DNA of 6,169 nucleotides from Peptococcaceae bacterium (GTDB lineage Bacteria > Bacillota > DSM-12270 > Thermacetogeniales > Thermacetogeniaceae): contig PLQY01000089.1 of assembly GCA_003160265.1 (NCBI GenBank), positions 44,448 to 50,616 of the forward strand, read 5' to 3'. Under the pieces are notes generated by a model. The model was not told the DNA's origin. It saw only the letters and a list, made by a program, of their open reading frames with translations, and searched no databases. Below are positions 1 to 6,169 of this stretch, in pieces (position 1 is the first letter of the stretch; each line of letters begins with the position of its first letter). The position numbers were made by a program, and so were the translations under genes.

Positions 1-564
<564 letters not shown>

Positions 565-671
565 TAAGGCGCCGCATCGCAGACCCGTATAGCTGCAAAC
601 AAGTAAGTAAAAATATGGCAGCATAGCATGAATACTTTACATTAGTTCCGGGGGAGTGAGGAGAAACAAAG

Positions 672-1538
672 ATGTTTTCGTCGATCGCCGAGGTGCAGCA
701 GAAGCTGTCCGAACAAAAGTACCTTATCGATAGAACCGTGGCCACCATCATCTTCCTGGCTCTCAAGCTTCAGAAGCCGCTTCTCGTCGAGGGCCCCGCT
801 GGTGTTGGGAAAACGGAGTTGGCCAAAGTTATCGCCGGAGCCACCGGCAGCAGGCTGATCCGTCTGCAGTGTTACGAAGGTCTGGACGAAGCCAAGGCCC
901 TCTATGAGTGGAACTATCAGAAGCAACTGCTGCGGCTGCACATTGGCCAGGTCCAGAACAAGTCCTGGGAAGAGGCCAGGCAGGACATCTTCTCCTCCGA
1001 GTTTCTGCTGAGCCGTCCGCTGCTGGAGGCCCTATTGGCTGATGAGAGCATCGTCCTGTTGATCGACGAGGTCGACAAGAGCGATGAAGAGTTCGAGAGC
1101 TTCCTGCTGGAAATACTGTCGGATTACCAGGTGACAATCCCGGAACTCGGCACTGTCAAGGCCAATCGGATTCCCATCGTCATCCTCACCAGCAACAGCT
1201 TCAGGGAGTTCGGGGATGCCTTGAAACGGCGCTGCATTCACTTGTACCTGGACTATCCCAGCTTCGAGCGTGAGTTGGAGATCATCTACCTGAAAGTCCC
1301 GGAAATCCAGCAGGCTCTGGGGCGCCAGATCGTGCGTTTTGTACAGACCATCCGGAAACAGAAGCTGAAAAAGGCGCCCAGCATCGCTGAGACCATTGAT
1401 TGGGCCGGGGCGCTGCTCAATATGGGCGTGAGTTTTATCGACGAGGAGATTATCCGGAGCACCCTGGGCATCTTACTGAAATACCAGAGCGATATCGAGA
1501 AGATCTCCTCGAAGGTCTCGTCCTATATCCCCGAATAG
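672..1538 (+). CDS. MoxR-family AAA+ ATPase (CoxD-like)
   Basis: This 288-residue protein is an AAA+ ATPase of the MoxR type, a family of chaperone-like ATPases that act with VWA-domain partners to mature or activate other proteins, often metalloenzymes. Visible motifs are Walker A GPAGVGKT (41-48), Walker B IVLLIDEVDK (127-136), sensor 1 TSN (173-175), an arginine-finger candidate in ALKRRC (R186/R187) and a sensor-2-like PSIAETIDWA (236-245). No signal peptide or membrane segment is evident, so it should be cytoplasmic. The length suits a single AAA+ module with its C-terminal lid. The ATG at 672 has a GAGGAG site at 658-663, 8 nt upstream. The VWA gene starts 22 nt after its stop, so the two are very probably cotranscribed. 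The motif spacing and the partner resemble CoxD/CoxE of carbon monoxide dehydrogenase loci; no client enzyme is in the window, so the substrate is unknown. I see no convincing terminator or promoter in the 107 nt after guaB, so read-through is possible. Confidence 0.92.
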   Translation: MFSSIAEVQQKLSEQKYLIDRTVATIIFLALKLQKPLLVEGPAGVGKTELAKVIAGATGSRLIRLQCYEGLDEAKALYEWNYQKQLLRLHIGQVQNKSWEEARQDIFSSEFLLSRPLLEALLADESIVLLIDEVDKSDEEFESFLLEILSDYQVTIPELGTVKANRIPIVILTSNSFREFGDALKRRCIHLYLDYPSFERELEIIYLKVPEIQQALGRQIVRFVQTIRKQKLKKAPSIAETIDWAGALLNMGVSFIDEEIIRSTLGILLKYQSDIEKISSKVSSYIPE

Positions 1539-1560
1539 ACTAATACAGGGGCGGAAGATC

Positions 1561-2961
1561 ATGGAGGCAAAGATTCTGGAGTTTTGCCGCTTGCTGCGCC
1601 GGGGCGGCGTCAACATCTCTTTCACACAGATAGCAGATGCTCTGCGGGCAGTTTCGGAGGTTGGCTTCTGCCAGAACGACTTCCATACTGCTCTCTGTTC
1701 CATCCTGATCGCCGACCGCGCCGATAAGCCGCTGTTTGACAAGCTGTTCCGTCTTTTTTTCCTGTCCCTGCATAAGCAGGGGCGGGTGCTCTCTGGGCGC
1801 GATGCCGAGGAAGAAAAATCTAGCCCTGACGGATTGCCTGCTGAACTCGCTCAGCAGGCAGACGGCTCAGGTATGGGCCGGGGAGCCGGGGCTTCCCCGG
1901 CCATCCTGCTGATCAAGGCAGTCAGGGAACACAACCGGCTGCTGTTGGAACGCCTGGCCGAGGTGGCGGTGAAGAGCCTGGAGCCGGTGTCCCGGACGAA
2001 TCTCCAGCATATGGACACCATGGTGGTCCAGGCCAAGGTTGCCATTGGCTGGTATGAAGCGGTCAACCGCCTGGAAAGGGCCAAGGGGCTGGAAAACATC
2101 GGCGAAACAGTCTATACCGGATGGACAGACAGCCTGGGCTGGCTTGAGCATAGGATCGAACAACTGCTGGAGGACATTTTTGTCAGCATGTTTGGAGGCG
2201 AGGCCATTGAAGAGATGGCCGAGGCCGCCAACCTGAAGGAGAAGGAGTTTTACCGGCTTGACAACCTGGAGATCGATGAGATCCGGAGGAGGATCACCAA
2301 GCTGGCCCGAAAGCTGGCCTCCAAATACGCCCGTCGCTACCGGCGGGCCAAGCGCGGCGAGATCGACCTGAGAAGAACCGCCAGGAAGGCGCTGCTGACG
2401 GGAGGCACGCCGGTGCGGCTGCGTTACCGGCAGAAGAAGATCAGCAAGCCGGAACTGGCGGTATTATGCGATGTCTCCGGTTCTGTCGCCGTGTTCAGCG
2501 AGTTCATGCTGCAACTGGTCTACACCATCCAGAACCGGTTCCGCTGGGTCCGTTCCTTCCTGTTCGTGGACGTAGTGGATGAGGCAACACCCTACTTCAA
2601 GCACGAGGACATCGAGGCCGCCCTGGGAGATGCCTTTGCCAAGACCTATTTTTCTTATTCCGGGTTTTCGGATTATGGCCGGGTATTCACCCAGTTCGCC
2701 AACAACTATCTGGCCGGCCTGTCTCCCAGGAGCACCCTGATCATCCTGGGCGATGCCCGCAACAACTGGAGACTGGCGGAAAAGGATTATCTGCAGACGA
2801 TCTCTGAACATGTGCGCAGGATCATCTGGTTCAACCCCCAACCCAGGGACAACTGGGACAAAGAGGACAGCATCATGCGCCTCTATGCTCCTTACTGCAG
2901 GCAGGTTTTTGAATGCCGGAACCTGCGCCAATTGGAAGAGGTCATAGAAGCCATCCTGTAA
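1561..2961 (+). CDS. CoxE-like VWA domain protein
   Basis: This 466-residue protein resembles the CoxE group of VWA proteins, the usual partners of MoxR ATPases. The first 75 residues are helical. Residues about 76-112 form a Gly/Ser/Glu-rich flexible linker, followed by a long, highly charged helical region (about 115-275). The family signature DLRRTARKALLTGGTPVRLRYR (269-290) leads into the VWA domain. The metal-ion-dependent adhesion site (MIDAS) has DVSGS (304-308), with Ser370 in FSDYGRVF where the family usually has Thr, and Asp398 in LGDAR. The C-terminal IIWFNPQPRDNW and FECRNLRQLEEVI are typical of CoxE-like proteins. There is no signal peptide, so it should be cytoplasmic. The ATG at 1561 is preceded by a modest GGAAG at 1553-1557, and coupling with the upstream ATPase gene is likely. 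By family analogy it would bind the ATPase through the VWA domain and present the client protein; that role is inference here. Confidence 0.9.
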   Translation: MEAKILEFCRLLRRGGVNISFTQIADALRAVSEVGFCQNDFHTALCSILIADRADKPLFDKLFRLFFLSLHKQGRVLSGRDAEEEKSSPDGLPAELAQQADGSGMGRGAGASPAILLIKAVREHNRLLLERLAEVAVKSLEPVSRTNLQHMDTMVVQAKVAIGWYEAVNRLERAKGLENIGETVYTGWTDSLGWLEHRIEQLLEDIFVSMFGGEAIEEMAEAANLKEKEFYRLDNLEIDEIRRRITKLARKLASKYARRYRRAKRGEIDLRRTARKALLTGGTPVRLRYRQKKISKPELAVLCDVSGSVAVFSEFMLQLVYTIQNRFRWVRSFLFVDVVDEATPYFKHEDIEAALGDAFAKTYFSYSGFSDYGRVFTQFANNYLAGLSPRSTLIILGDARNNWRLAEKDYLQTISEHVRRIIWFNPQPRDNWDKEDSIMRLYAPYCRQVFECRNLRQLEEVIEAIL

Positions 2962-3034
2962 CAAAAAAGTAATGAGTCTAAAAAAAAGAAGTAAGTGCAC
3001 TTCATCACTCCGTTTATGAAGAAGGGCTAGCAAC

Positions 3035-3039
3035 GGAAG
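3035..3039 (+). promoter_or_regulatory. ribosome binding site supporting a GTG start
   Basis: GGAAG lies 8 nt before the GTG at 3048. The only nearby in-frame ATG (3069) has a purine-rich stretch directly abutting it, which is too close to work as a Shine-Dalgarno site. The frame is open back to a TAA at 2979, but no ATG, GTG or TTG occurs between that stop and 3048. This supports GTG 3048 as the start. Confidence 0.55.
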
Positions 3040-3047
3040 CTATCGAA

Positions 3048-3671
3048 GTGGTCTTTCACCATGCAGGAATGAGGAGCGGCATCGAGTGCAGCCTGTGTGT
3101 CCGCTGTCCCAGGGACCGCATCCAGGGGTGCTGCACCATCAGCCCTGTTTTTTTGTTGACGGATATCGGCTATTTCTTGAACAACGGGGGCGATGAGTTC
3201 GTCAATGACCTCCTGGACAGCCCTTATGTGGATATATCGGCAGATCAGCTCATGGTGAATGCCATCGATCCAGGAGAGGGCAGCCAGTTGGTCTGCAGGT
3301 TTCATCACCCGGAAGTCGGATGCAGGATCCCGATGTCTTACCGGAACATGGTGTGCCGCCAGTTTCTCTGTCCCGGCGTGAAGTTATGGAAAGATACCAG
3401 GGCCAGGCGCTGGGTGGACTTCTGGTTGTATCTTCAAGAGGAAGAGATCAGACGCCAGCAACTACTGGCGAATGAATGCGCCAAGCAGGGGTTTTCCCTG
3501 CTGGCCCGGCGTCATGAGTGCCTCCGGCTGGTCAGGTCCATGTATCGTGACCTGCAACCGGCCACCGGTTTGCCCGACGGCTATCCGGAAATGGAGATCC
3601 TGGTCCTGAAATCTGCAAGATGGCCATTGGCCGTTTGCCAGATGACTACTCGCTCTAATGCCCCCCGCTGA
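3048..3671 (+). CDS. cysteine-cluster protein, YkgJ/CxxCxxCC-like
   Basis: This 207-residue protein has 12 cysteines and no signal peptide or membrane segment. An N-terminal cluster (C14, C17, C20, C28, C29) is followed by VFLLTDIGYFL (34-44), the segment that follows the cysteine cluster in YkgJ-type proteins. A second cluster, CRFHHPEVGC...MVCRQFLCPG (C83, C92, C103, C108), matches the 'CxF...GCxIY..RP..CRxFxC' pattern of that family. YkgJ-like proteins (the CxxCxxCC Pfam family) are predicted to bind zinc or an iron-sulfur centre, but most lack a known function. The first cluster here is CxxCxxC-x7-CC rather than the plain family motif. The gene starts 86 nt after the VWA gene on the same strand with no clear terminator between, so it may belong to the same unit. 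The C-terminal ~25 residues have no recognisable pattern and run into a hairpin containing the stop codon. Other metal-binding roles are possible. Confidence 0.75.
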   Translation: MVFHHAGMRSGIECSLCVRCPRDRIQGCCTISPVFLLTDIGYFLNNGGDEFVNDLLDSPYVDISADQLMVNAIDPGEGSQLVCRFHHPEVGCRIPMSYRNMVCRQFLCPGVKLWKDTRARRWVDFWLYLQEEEIRRQQLLANECAKQGFSLLARRHECLRLVRSMYRDLQPATGLPDGYPEMEILVLKSARWPLAVCQMTTRSNAPR

Positions 3672-3680
3672 AGCGGTGGG
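3661..3680 (+). repeat. GC-rich hairpin around the stop codon of the Cys-cluster gene
   Basis: The arm at 3661-3668 (six C then GC) pairs with GCGGTGGG at 3673-3680, giving seven pairs and one C-T mismatch around a TGAA loop. The TGA stop (3669-3671) lies in that loop. No T-run follows, so it is not a standard intrinsic terminator. GGTGGG (3675-3680) could instead pair with CCCGCT (3685-3690), so two folds compete. The motif resembles hairpins near the right ends of IS200/IS605-type elements, but no transposase remnant is visible. Confidence 0.5.
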
Positions 3681-3741
3681 ACGACCCGCTCACTTCTCAC
3701 CTTACAATTGTCTGGCATTCCCTGGGGCCAAAGCAACAAAA

Positions 3742-3831
3742 TAAAGTGGAAGGTCGCCTCTCTTCTTTTTGCTGGTCAAGCTATTCAAGTAATGACCGTT
3801 TACTCGACAGGAAGAGCGACCTTCCACTTTA
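3742..3831. repeat. 90-bp inverted repeat with 16-bp perfect arms
   Basis: TAAAGTGGAAGGTCGC at 3742-3757 is exactly complementary to 3816-3831. Pairing continues inward with small bulges (CTCTTC at 3760-3765 with GAAGAG at 3811-3816, sharing an end base). The central ~45 bases contain a short internal pairing, GGTCA (3774-3778) with TGACC (3793-3797). Each outer end is TA, which would suit a miniature element of the IS630/mariner type, but TA is its own reverse complement, so this follows from the symmetry and proves nothing. No transposase is nearby. It could be a miniature inverted-repeat element, a structured RNA, or a weak terminator; the long loop and absence of a strong T-run argue against the last. 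Confidence 0.8.
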
Positions 3832-3849
3832 ATTATGCCCTGCTCTTCC
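3810..3849 (+). repeat. competing 8-bp hairpin
   Basis: GGAAGAGC at 3810-3817 is exactly complementary to GCTCTTCC at 3842-3849, with a 24-base loop. It uses bases that would otherwise close the inner end of the 3742-3831 repeat, so in RNA the two structures partly exclude each other. There is no T-run after it. Confidence 0.5.
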
Positions 3850-3939
3850 GGTTCATATTCACCAAAAATATAAAAAATCCAGTGGCCGATTAAAGAAGGT
3901 TTGTTTTTCGGTATTTTATTTCTGCGCGAATTACTGACT

Positions 3940-3965
3940 CCGGCACCTGAATAAAACAGGGCCGG
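3940..3965 (+). promoter_or_regulatory. GC-rich hairpin in the galT leader
   Basis: CCGGC (3940-3944) pairs with GCCGG (3961-3965), and CCTG (3946-3949) pairs with CAGG (3957-3960). This gives nine GC-rich pairs with a single bulged A at 3945 and a loop of AATAAAA. It ends 55 nt before the galT start codon. Without a following T-run it is not a normal terminator. It could be a leader RNA structure or a palindromic protein-binding site affecting galT-glgA; which one is not decidable here. Confidence 0.5.
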
Positions 3966-4003
3966 CGAGAGCAGAATGATCAGTGCAGACTTTTCGAAAT
4001 ACT

Positions 4004-4010
4004 AGGGAGG
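4004..4010 (+). promoter_or_regulatory. galT ribosome binding site
   Basis: AGGGAGG lies 10 nt before the ATG at 4021 and is a near-consensus Shine-Dalgarno site. It fixes that start, which also gives the usual galT N-terminus MPELRQEPITGNWV. Confidence 0.75.
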
Positions 4011-4020
4011 CCGCCGCTTA

Positions 4021-5019
4021 ATGCCCGAGTTGAGGCAGGAACCAATTACCGGAAACTGGGTTATTATCGCCACTGAGCGCAACAAGAGGCCATCTGATTT
4101 TCCGGCCAGGCACGAGGAGAGAAATGGAGGTACCTGCCCTTTTTGCAAGGGCAATGAGAAGCTGACGCCTCCTGAAATAACAGCTTACCGGGAGCCGGGA
4201 ACACACCCGGACGAACCTGGCTGGTGGATCAGGGTTGTCCCCAACAAATTTCCGGCTCTGGATAACAATAGCGCAGACCTGGCAATCAGGCACAACTTTT
4301 ATACGGGCATGAACGGAACCGGCGCCCACGAAGTGATCGTCGAATCGCCGGAGCACGATCAATCGCTGGAACAGCATGACCCGGCGCAGATGCGGGAGAT
4401 CTTCTGGGCTTGGAGGGACCGGCACCGTGCCCTGATGGCCAGAGCGCCGATCAGGTATGTTCAGATCTTTAAGAATGAAGGCGCCATAGCCGGCGCATCT
4501 CTCGAGCATCCGCACAGCCAGGTGATCGCCACACCGCTGATCCCCACCGTCATTGAGAACGAACTTGAAGGCGCCAAGTCTTTTTTTGTGGATAGGGGCA
4601 CTTGTCCGTACTGCGAGATGATCGCCCACGAGGAGGCGGTGGGGGATCGCCTGATCGCCGGGAATAAGCAGTTCGTCGCTTTCTGTCCCTATGCCTCACG
4701 ATTTCCTTTTGAAATCACCATCCTTCCCCGGCGGCACCTGGCCGACTTTTCCGGGCTGGATGATTCGATGCTCGAGGATTTAAGCGTCATCGTCAAGGTT
4801 ACGATGCAAAAACTGACCGCTTCCCTGAGCCGTCCTCCTTACAATTTAACGCTGCATACCGCTCCCGCTGGCTTTACAGAGGCTCCTTATTATCACTGGC
4901 GCCTGGAGATCTTGCCCCGACTCACCATCATGGCTGGTTTTGAATGGGGAACCGGGATCTACATCAATCCCACTTCGCCGGAAAGTGCAGCCAAGTATCT
5001 CAGGGAGACAGCAATCTAG
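4021..5019 (+). CDS. galT: galactose-1-phosphate uridylyltransferase (HIT superfamily)
   Basis: This 332-residue enzyme belongs to the GalT branch of the HIT superfamily, which transfers a nucleotide between sugar phosphates (UDP-glucose + galactose-1-P to glucose-1-P + UDP-galactose) through a nucleotidyl-histidine intermediate. The active site is HPHSQ (163-167), with His165 as nucleophile. The structural zinc site has C39 and C42 (CPFC), His112 (SPEHD) and His163. A second pair, C195/C198 (CPYC), is present; the plant GalT-like ADP-glucose phosphorylase also has a second zinc site. Other landmarks are VVPNKFPAL (72-80), FKNEGAIAGASLEHPH, FPFEITILPRRH (228-239) and YHWRLEILPR (291-300). The length is normal and there is no export signal. 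glgA starts 81 nt downstream on the same strand, suggesting an operon. That neighbour makes a role with glucose-1-P/ADP-glucose possible instead of, or besides, galactose metabolism; this is inference. Confidence 0.93.
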   Translation: MPELRQEPITGNWVIIATERNKRPSDFPARHEERNGGTCPFCKGNEKLTPPEITAYREPGTHPDEPGWWIRVVPNKFPALDNNSADLAIRHNFYTGMNGTGAHEVIVESPEHDQSLEQHDPAQMREIFWAWRDRHRALMARAPIRYVQIFKNEGAIAGASLEHPHSQVIATPLIPTVIENELEGAKSFFVDRGTCPYCEMIAHEEAVGDRLIAGNKQFVAFCPYASRFPFEITILPRRHLADFSGLDDSMLEDLSVIVKVTMQKLTASLSRPPYNLTLHTAPAGFTEAPYYHWRLEILPRLTIMAGFEWGTGIYINPTSPESAAKYLRETAI

Positions 5020-5085
5020 TGCCGGCGGGTGCGGCTCACCAACAACCACTGGCTTACGATCAAAGGCCAACTACGAATGGTTCAA

Positions 5086-5092
5086 AAGGAGA
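5086..5092 (+). promoter_or_regulatory. ribosome binding site favouring a TTG start for glgA
   Basis: AAGGAGA is a near-perfect Shine-Dalgarno site, and its GGAG core (5088-5091) ends 9 nt before the in-frame TTG at 5101. An in-frame ATG at 5077 has only AAAGG (5062-5066), 10 nt upstream of it. The ATG at 5094 is out of frame with glgA. I favour TTG 5101 but cannot exclude ATG 5077, which would add eight residues. Confidence 0.6.
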
Positions 5093-5100
5093 GATGCGAG

Positions 5101-6169
5101 TTGCCCAAGAAACCGCTGAAGATACTGATTACTGCCGCCGAGGTGGCGCCCTTCGCCAAAACCGGAGGCCTGGCCGATGTTGCCGGCTCTCTTCCCAAGG
5201 TCCTCGCTAAAATGGGACACGACGTGCGCATCGTCATGCCCAAGTATAAGCAGATCATGGAAGGGGATTACCTGGTCGATTATCCGGTGGAAATGAACCA
5301 CCATGTTGAATCGGGAATTCTTAAAAAGACCAGCCTGCACACCGGAACCATAGAGATTCCCGTCTACCTGATCGACAACCACCAATACTTCTACCGGGAC
5401 GGTATCTATTGCTTTCCTGACGAGGCTGAGCGCTTCAACTTCTTTGACAAGGCCATCCTGGGGATGCTCCCCAGGATCGGCTGGCAGCCCAACCTGATTC
5501 ACTGCAACGACTGGCAGTCGGCGCTGGTTCCCCTGATCCTGAGGACAAAGTATGCGGACGATCCCTACTACCAGACCATGGGTACCTTGCTCACCATTCA
5601 CAACCTGCAATACCAGGGTCTTTTCCCCAGGCAAACGCTGCCTCTGCTGGGGCTGGGGGATGAGTACTTCACAACGGAACGCCTGGAGTTCTATGGGCAG
5701 ATCAACTTTATGAAGGCGGGCATCATATACGCCGATCTGATCAGTACGGTCAGCAAGAAGTATGCCCTGGAGATCCAGACGCCCGAGTATGGTGAACGTC
5801 TTGACGGACTTCTGCGCAAAAGGGCTCAGGACCTGTACGGGATCGTCAACGGAATCGATTATGAAGAATACAATCCGGAGACTGACAAGCGCATCTTTCA
5901 GAACTACAGTCTGGAAACCCTCGATCGCAAAAAAGTGAACAAGCTCCGGCTGCAGCAGGATATGGGCCTGCCGCCCGGCCCTGCGCCGCTGCTCGGCATG
6001 GTCTCCAGGCTGGTTGACCAGAAGGGTCTCGACCTGATTTCCGGAATCTTCGAGCAACTGATGGACCTGGGGATCCAACTGGTGCTGCTCGGCAGCGGCG
6101 ATGATCATTACCAGAAGCTGTTTGCTGAACTGAAGATGAAGCATCAGAACCAGGTCGCCCTTTACCTCG
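5101..6169 (+). CDS. glgA: glycogen synthase, N-terminal part (3' end outside window)
   Basis: Glycogen synthase (glycosyltransferase family 5, GT-B fold) adds glucose from ADP-glucose to the non-reducing end of an alpha-1,4-glucan in the cytoplasm. The frame stays open for 356 codons to the window edge. Seen in order: the nucleotide-sugar-binding KTGGLADVAGSLP (20-32), HCNDWQ (134-139), TIHNLQYQG (165-173), NFMKAGIIYAD (202-212), STVSKKYALEIQTPEYG (215-231), GLL and GIVNGIDYEEYNP (247-259), then the start of the C-terminal Rossmann domain with GMVSRLVDQKGLDLI (299-313) and LVLLGSGD (327-334). R303 and K308 correspond to the phosphate-contacting Arg and Lys of the E. coli enzyme. The family is about 480-500 residues long, so the last quarter, with the Glu-rich catalytic motif, is missing only because the window ends. 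The TTG start is discussed at its ribosome binding site; ATG 5077 is the alternative. It is probably cotranscribed with galT. Confidence 0.95.
   Translation, partial: MPKKPLKILITAAEVAPFAKTGGLADVAGSLPKVLAKMGHDVRIVMPKYKQIMEGDYLVDYPVEMNHHVESGILKKTSLHTGTIEIPVYLIDNHQYFYRDGIYCFPDEAERFNFFDKAILGMLPRIGWQPNLIHCNDWQSALVPLILRTKYADDPYYQTMGTLLTIHNLQYQGLFPRQTLPLLGLGDEYFTTERLEFYGQINFMKAGIIYADLISTVSKKYALEIQTPEYGERLDGLLRKRAQDLYGIVNGIDYEEYNPETDKRIFQNYSLETLDRKKVNKLRLQQDMGLPPGPAPLLGMVSRLVDQKGLDLISGIFEQLMDLGIQLVLLGSGDDHYQKLFAELKMKHQNQVALYL

Larger units (their letters stand above)
3672..4020. other. gene-free spacer with several inverted repeats
   Basis: I see no credible gene on either strand in these 349 bases. 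The one open frame (TTG at 3708 to 3893, 61 codons) runs through both arms of an inverted repeat and has no ribosome binding site, so it is probably not coding. The middle (about 3850-3930) is clearly more AT-rich than the flanking genes and probably holds the galT promoter, although I cannot pick a convincing -35/-10 pair. The spacer separates the MoxR-VWA-Cys cluster from galT-glgA and contains the palindromes listed separately. Confidence 0.7.

Noticed and set aside
565..671. Possible promoter or terminator between guaB and the MoxR gene
   Set aside because: No convincing -35/-10 pair or GC stem with T-run; only a ribosome binding site for the MoxR gene is clear.
3000..3021. CTTCAT...ATGAAG inverted repeat before the Cys-cluster gene
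   Set aside because: It has only six mostly AT pairs with a ten-base loop and no T-run, so it is too weak to call a terminator or operator.
2464..3033. Minus-strand open frame of 189 codons antisense to the VWA gene
   Set aside because: The sense frame carries the MIDAS and CoxE-like signatures; the antisense product shows no motif.
3708..3893. 61-codon open frame starting with TTG in the spacer
   Set aside because: It passes through both arms of the inverted repeat, has no ribosome binding site and resembles no family I recognise.
4944..5210. Forward frame overlapping the end of galT and start of glgA, including ATG 5094
   Set aside because: It is out of frame with both genes, and its translation has no recognisable pattern.
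5071..6144. Long open frame (357 codons) on the minus strand
   Set aside because: It is antisense to glgA, whose forward translation has clear family motifs throughout; the reverse frame is a codon-bias shadow.

Overview
The window is ordinary bacterial chromosome, moderately GC-rich, with every convincing gene on the + strand. Coding is dense apart from one gene-free stretch of about 350 bases. Good Shine-Dalgarno sites (GAGGAG, AGGGAGG, AAGGAGA), GTG and TTG starts, and the gene content would fit an anaerobic Gram-positive of the Desulfotomaculum/Peptococcaceae kind or a Desulfobacterota (former deltaproteobacterial) lineage. I cannot choose between these from sequence alone. No rRNA, tRNA, CRISPR array or intact transposase is visible.

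Layout: (1) 1-564 is the C-terminal part of IMP dehydrogenase (guaB), cut by the left edge. (2) 672-3671 is a three-gene cluster: a MoxR-type AAA+ ATPase, a CoxE-like von Willebrand A (VWA) protein 22 nt downstream, and a small cysteine-rich protein resembling the YkgJ/CxxCxxCC family. (3) 3672-4020 has no gene but holds several inverted repeats. (4) 4021-5019 is galT, a HIT-superfamily sugar-1-phosphate nucleotidylyltransferase. (5) 5101-6169 is the N-terminal 356 codons of glycogen synthase (glgA), cut by the right edge.

The MoxR and VWA genes resemble the CoxD/CoxE pair, which in carbon monoxide oxidisers helps mature a metal cofactor. A Cys-rich possible metal binder beside them suggests, by inference only, a small metalloprotein maturation or remodelling module; its client is not in the window. 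galT and glgA form a probable sugar-nucleotide/glycogen operon, with GalT interconverting hexose-1-phosphates and nucleotide sugars and GlgA polymerising glucose from a nucleotide donor.

The least explained parts are the MoxR-VWA-Cys module and the palindrome-rich spacer, which has a 16-bp perfect inverted repeat, a competing hairpin, a hairpin around the upstream gene's stop codon, and a hairpin in the galT leader. I did not find clear evidence of a wholly new system.
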